From NCBI GenBank assembly GCA_017621475.1, contig JAGATA010000009.1, positions 1-40,042 on the forward strand: 40,042 nt of DNA. The letters run 5' to 3'. The notes beneath the pieces are model-generated. The model did not search any database, was not told the origin of the DNA, and saw nothing but the letters and a program-made list of their open reading frames with translations. Positions 37,090-40,042 of this stretch are shown here, piece after piece. Position numbers and translations under genes: made by a program. The DNA is from Clostridia bacterium (GTDB taxonomy: Bacteria > Bacillota > Clostridia > Oscillospirales > CAG-272). Each line of letters starts with the position of its first letter. The first letter of the stretch is position 1.

Positions 37090-38306
37090 ACACCTAACTC
37101 CTTAAATGTTAGTAGCTTGTCCCGATAATACTCATACTGTTTTCTGCGGCCTTCAATTTCTGCGGGTAATCCTTCGGAAATATCATTACAGAGAGTATCG
37201 AAGCGTTCAAGAATCTCTACAATGCGTTCTTGTTCTTCAATTGGAGGAACCGGAATGGTAAGTTTGTGTAACTTGCTTCCTTTAATCCCTTTAACTGTTC
37301 CGCCAGTAGCAGCTCTTTCAAGCTTATCTTGAAACTCCTTGCCAAGAAGAACATATTTCAAGAATGTGCTATTCAAGTTATTGCTTTTAGGTCTGTATTT
37401 TATTACTCGTTGTGCTAACGCAATATTTTCGTTGTCAATTTGAGCAACATTTCCACAAGGGGCTTCTGTGGTGATCAATACATCTCCCATTTTCGGAAAT
37501 CCTCTGTGCATAACTTCATCATAATCTTCGGGTGAAATATGCTCCTTGGATTTATCGTAATCTATGAAACCTTTCCTGATATTTTTAGCAGTAACGAGGA
37601 ATATTCCCTCATCAACTTTTCGTGGTGTTTTACCTCTATAATCCACTATGTCACATAATTCCTCAAGCGTTTGATATGTTGGATTATCAAAAGAAAGCAA
37701 TATATTGTTGTAATAATCATATTGCTGTTTCCTCGCTGTAAGCTCCGCTGTAAGCTCCGCTGTAAGCTCTGTGAAATTGTCCAAAATACGGACAATTTCA
37801 CTCTGCACGGGCAGAGGCGGCATCGGTACTACTATTTCTTTAATTGCAGGAACACTTGAATGCACCACCTTGCTTTTCACCTTGCCCTTGCTTTTTTGCA
37901 TTTGTGCGTCGGTTGTAGATAAAGCATAAGCCAAGTACTTTGGATTTTGATTATGCTTCAAAACAACAATATCACCGCCCGCCAAGCATTTATCGTGACC
38001 GACGTATGCCGTGGATTTTGCAATCTCTTCGACGCTCTCACCCGTAATAGCAAAGAGAATATCTCCGTGCTCAAAGTATTTCGGCGTAGGTACGTTTTCA
38101 AGCACAGTATGGGAAACACACTCATCAAACCATACGCCGTAGGTAGTGTATATTTCACCGTAACGAACGCAAGGAATACCTTCTTCCGTTACCTCATCGC
38201 GCTTTATGCCCGCGCCTCTGAATACATCAACGGCAATTTCACCAAGTGTCTTGTATTCCACGCCATTCGGGCAAAGCTCTTGTATCAATTGTTCAAGTTT
38301 TGTCAT
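37086..38306 (-). CDS. hsdS: Type I restriction enzyme, specificity subunit
   Basis: HsdS recognises the bipartite target for methylation and cleavage. The 406-residue protein (ATG 38,306, preceded by GGTGA) has two target-recognition domains (about 15-170 and 215-370). Each is followed by a conserved helix (VPMPPLPVQSEIVRILDNFTEL and VPPIEEQERIVEILERFDTL). Between them lie three exact copies of a 12-bp repeat coding for Thr-Ala-Glu-Leu. In EcoR124I-type enzymes the number of such repeats sets the spacer length of the recognition site. The overlap with the HEPN gene and the 16-bp gap to the upstream small gene show one operon. Confidence 0.95.
   Translation of the reverse strand: MTKLEQLIQELCPNGVEYKTLGEIAVDVFRGAGIKRDEVTEEGIPCVRYGEIYTTYGVWFDECVSHTVLENVPTPKYFEHGDILFAITGESVEEIAKSTAYVGHDKCLAGGDIVVLKHNQNPKYLAYALSTTDAQMQKSKGKVKSKVVHSSVPAIKEIVVPMPPLPVQSEIVRILDNFTELTAELTAELTARKQQYDYYNNILLSFDNPTYQTLEELCDIVDYRGKTPRKVDEGIFLVTAKNIRKGFIDYDKSKEHISPEDYDEVMHRGFPKMGDVLITTEAPCGNVAQIDNENIALAQRVIKYRPKSNNLNSTFLKYVLLGKEFQDKLERAATGGTVKGIKGSKLHKLTIPVPPIEEQERIVEILERFDTLCNDISEGLPAEIEGRRKQYEYYRDKLLTFKELGV
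37734..37769 (-). repeat. Three 12-bp tandem repeats coding TAEL in hsdS
   Basis: GAGCTTACAGCG on the minus strand is repeated three times without change, coding ELTAELTAELTA in the spacer helix. Slippage would add or remove four residues without changing the frame. Confidence 0.92.
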
Positions 38307-38322
38307 GTTTTTCACCAATATG

Positions 38323-38631
38323 TTATTTTATCAACAATGTAAGCAATCCAAAAACAACAGTAGCTATCAAGGTAAGAGCCGCAATTACCGCCATAAAAAT
38401 ATTCATTCGCTTGCTTTTCTTCAATTCCTTATTGCTTTCGTCATTTGCTTCTTTTAACGCTTGGTTTTGTTCTTTCAACAATTCATTTTGTTCTTGCAAC
38501 AAAGTTATCTGTTGTTCTACTCTCTGAACCGCTTCGTCGTGCCACTCTTGCTCTCTCATTTTTTCATAAACACTATTGGGCAATGGCGGATTGGTTGCCA
38601 TATGAGGTGGCTTGTAATTGCTCCAATTCAT
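38323..38631 (-). CDS. Small coiled-coil membrane protein in the hsd operon
   Basis: The 102-residue protein has a polar, Pro-containing N-terminus (1-25), a coiled coil rich in Glu, Gln and Leu (about 28-70; VEQQITLLQEQNELLKEQN) and one C-terminal membrane segment (about 76-101; IFMAVIAALTLIATVVFG). It is not a known Hsd subunit. The gene lies 16 bp before hsdS and 40 bp after the 251-residue gene, in the same orientation. A membrane tether or a membrane-acting effector are both possible; nothing decides between them. Confidence 0.72.
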   Translation of the reverse strand: MNWSNYKPPHMATNPPLPNSVYEKMREQEWHDEAVQRVEQQITLLQEQNELLKEQNQALKEANDESNKELKKSKRMNIFMAVIAALTLIATVVFGLLTLLIK

Positions 38632-38671
38632 AAATAATCACCTGCGCTTTTCGTTTGTTGAAATGATATTG

Positions 38672-39427
38672 TTAATTAACCTCACTTGGGGATTTTGATG
38701 GCTCTATATCAATAGCATTTACCACATGCATATTTCTAAATCTTCCCATTCCCCAAGTAATATCATCTGGAATTTTGCTTTTTATTGTTGATATGTCTTT
38801 TAAGGAAATAATATCGCAAAAGGTTTGATGATAAAATACTACATACTTTAATTTGTCTTTGTATTGGTATAAGTAATCAAGCAAAAGGGCGTCCATTTGC
38901 AAATGATAAAAATCCACAAATTTGTTATCTTTCAATATTGTAATAGGTGAGCCGCTTTGTTCTATCAGAAAAATCCCAACATTTTTTGCTCCTGTGTACC
39001 TTTCAAGGCTTTCTATATGATGCTCGAAATTTTTCTTGAACGACTTTTCATAATACTCGTAGGAACACTCGGGGCAGTCCATTTCCATTTGATGAGTATA
39101 AAATTGATTGACTTCGTGAGATTGCATAAGCGTTTTGAGCATTTCTTCATTTGCTGATTCACATTCTTTTTCAAAAGAGGCGCTTGCCTCTGCCGATTTT
39201 GAACCTTTTTTCGTTTCCTTTGCAGATGTTACTTGAAAATGCTCTATAAATCCATTCTCAAAGATAAAATCAGGAAATTCGCTAAGATGTGAGTTTGGCT
39301 TTGCTATATGAAATATCTGCCGAATAATATCAATGTCCTTATTGGGGAGCAAAGAATTAAATTTATTCTCTTCAAGTTGCTTCCTTACAAAATCAATGCA
39401 TTTTTGCTCTTGTTCGCCTCTTGCCAT
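38672..39427 (-). CDS. Unknown accessory protein in the hsd operon
   Basis: The 251-residue soluble protein starts with MARGEQEQKCIDFVRKQLEE. It has FPDFIFENGFIEHFQVTSA at about 50-68, which loosely recalls a PD-(D/E)xK strand pair but lacks a clear ExK. One CPEC motif lies near 118-121. The C-terminal half is mixed alpha/beta. No family is recognised. Its ATG overlaps the hsdM stop by 1 bp (TAATG), so it is translated together with the methylase. It may be a nuclease-related accessory, an antirestriction regulator or a partner of the small membrane protein. Confidence 0.72.
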   Translation of the reverse strand: MARGEQEQKCIDFVRKQLEENKFNSLLPNKDIDIIRQIFHIAKPNSHLSEFPDFIFENGFIEHFQVTSAKETKKGSKSAEASASFEKECESANEEMLKTLMQSHEVNQFYTHQMEMDCPECSYEYYEKSFKKNFEHHIESLERYTGAKNVGIFLIEQSGSPITILKDNKFVDFYHLQMDALLLDYLYQYKDKLKYVVFYHQTFCDIISLKDISTIKSKIPDDITWGMGRFRNMHVVNAIDIEPSKSPSEVN

Positions 39428-40041
39428 TATTCCTCAATCTCCGCAATAATTCTGTCAATCTCCTCGCGCAAGACTTGTTCTCTTGCAACGATTTCTTTGA
39501 GTTCGGCGTTGAGCTTAACTATATCCACAAACTCGCGCGTATCCTCTGCCTCTACGTAAGTGCTGACAGAAAGATTGTAATCGTTCTGCACAATTTCATC
39601 ATAAGAAGCAAGGTGAGCGAAATGTGCCGCTTCCGCACGTGTCGTAAACTCGTTTACGATATTGGTAATGTTCTGATCTGTCAGCTTGTTGTTGTTCGTG
39701 ACCTTTACGCACTCTTTGGAAGCGTCGATAAATAAAACACTGCTATCGGTCTTGGATTTTTTCAAAACCATAATGCAGGTAGCGATTGACGTACCGTAGA
39801 AAAGGTTATCGGGCAACTGAATGACACAATCAACGTAGTTGTTGTCAATCAGATACTTTCTGATTTTCTGCTCCGCACCGCCACGATACATAATGCCGGG
39901 GAAACACACGATTGCCGCAGTACCGCCCGTAGCAAGCCAAGAAAGTGAGTGCATAATAAAGGCAAGGTCTGCCTTGGATTTGGGTGCAAGAACACCCGCA
40001 GGAGAAAAACGTGGATCGTTGATGAGCAGCGGATTTTCGTC
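39427..40041 (-). CDS. hsdM: Type I restriction enzyme, methylase subunit (partial)
   Basis: HsdM is the adenine methyltransferase of the complex. Only the last 205 residues are inside the window; the reading frame stays open to the window edge. The visible part includes LLINDPRFSPAGVLAPKSKA, DLAFIMHSLSWLATGGTAAI, GIMYRGGAEQKIRKYLI and LPDNLFYGTSIATCIMVL, all typical of the C-terminal half of HsdM, then a helical tail (RTREFVDIVKLN-like) that contacts HsdS. The catalytic NPPF/Y and SAM motifs lie beyond the edge. First visible gene of the operon. Confidence 0.95.
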   Translation of the reverse strand, partial: DENPLLINDPRFSPAGVLAPKSKADLAFIMHSLSWLATGGTAAIVCFPGIMYRGGAEQKIRKYLIDNNYVDCVIQLPDNLFYGTSIATCIMVLKKSKTDSSVLFIDASKECVKVTNNNKLTDQNITNIVNEFTTRAEAAHFAHLASYDEIVQNDYNLSVSTYVEAEDTREFVDIVKLNAELKEIVAREQVLREEIDRIIAEIEE

Positions 40042-40042
40042 A

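Overview
The window reads as chromosomal DNA of an anaerobic, low-to-moderate GC Clostridia-type Firmicute, most like a gut Oscillospirales relative. The reasons are a Firmicutes heat-shock operon in the order hrcA-grpE-dnaK-dnaJ-prmA with a CIRCE operator, consensus sigma-A promoters with 17-bp spacers, strong AGGAGG-type ribosome binding sites, an ECF-type thiamine transporter under a TPP riboswitch, and BspA-like surface repeats. Almost all genes are on the minus strand.

Region 1 (1-24,000) is housekeeping DNA. It holds a tRNA Gly-Arg-His operon; an anchored protein of unknown role; an S41 protease-greA-lysS run; a PucR/CdaR-type regulator; a polytopic membrane protein; the heat-shock operon, in which dnaK is interrupted by a one-base frameshift; the plus-strand TPP riboswitch-thiT-thiN unit; a 308-bp foldback element; a BspA-like lipoprotein; typA-tcdA; guaB; two small genes; and fucI with a clear promoter and a dyad just downstream of it.

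Region 2 (23,900-25,570) carries a duplicated tRNA-Leu(GAG) unit. Two 170-bp copies, each including its promoter, flank a second tRNA-Leu and a nucleoside phosphorylase gene.

Region 3 (25,600-about 32,700) is an integrative mobilizable element or its remnant. On the minus strand, overlapping genes encode a ribbon-helix-helix accessory protein, a MOBP-type relaxase, two paralogous ParB-like proteins, a small unknown protein and a large serine recombinase. Upstream of the mobilization genes lies about 1.7 kb without a convincing gene. It holds about 14 diverged repeat units, bracketed by two perfect palindromes that share the core TCAATTTGA. A separate 19-bp palindrome occurs three times, one copy being inside the second parB gene.

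Region 4 (32,712-40,042) is a type I restriction-modification operon read toward the element: hsdM (cut by the window edge), two unknown genes, hsdS with three tandem TAEL-coding repeats, a HEPN protein resembling ApeA, and hsdR. Its tight gene packing suggests one defence island, in which the HEPN protein may be an RNase that backs up restriction. Whether this operon is cargo of the mobile element or its chromosomal neighbour cannot be decided from this window. The most novel candidates are the HEPN gene inside the hsd operon, the repeat array, and the palindromes linked to the parB genes.
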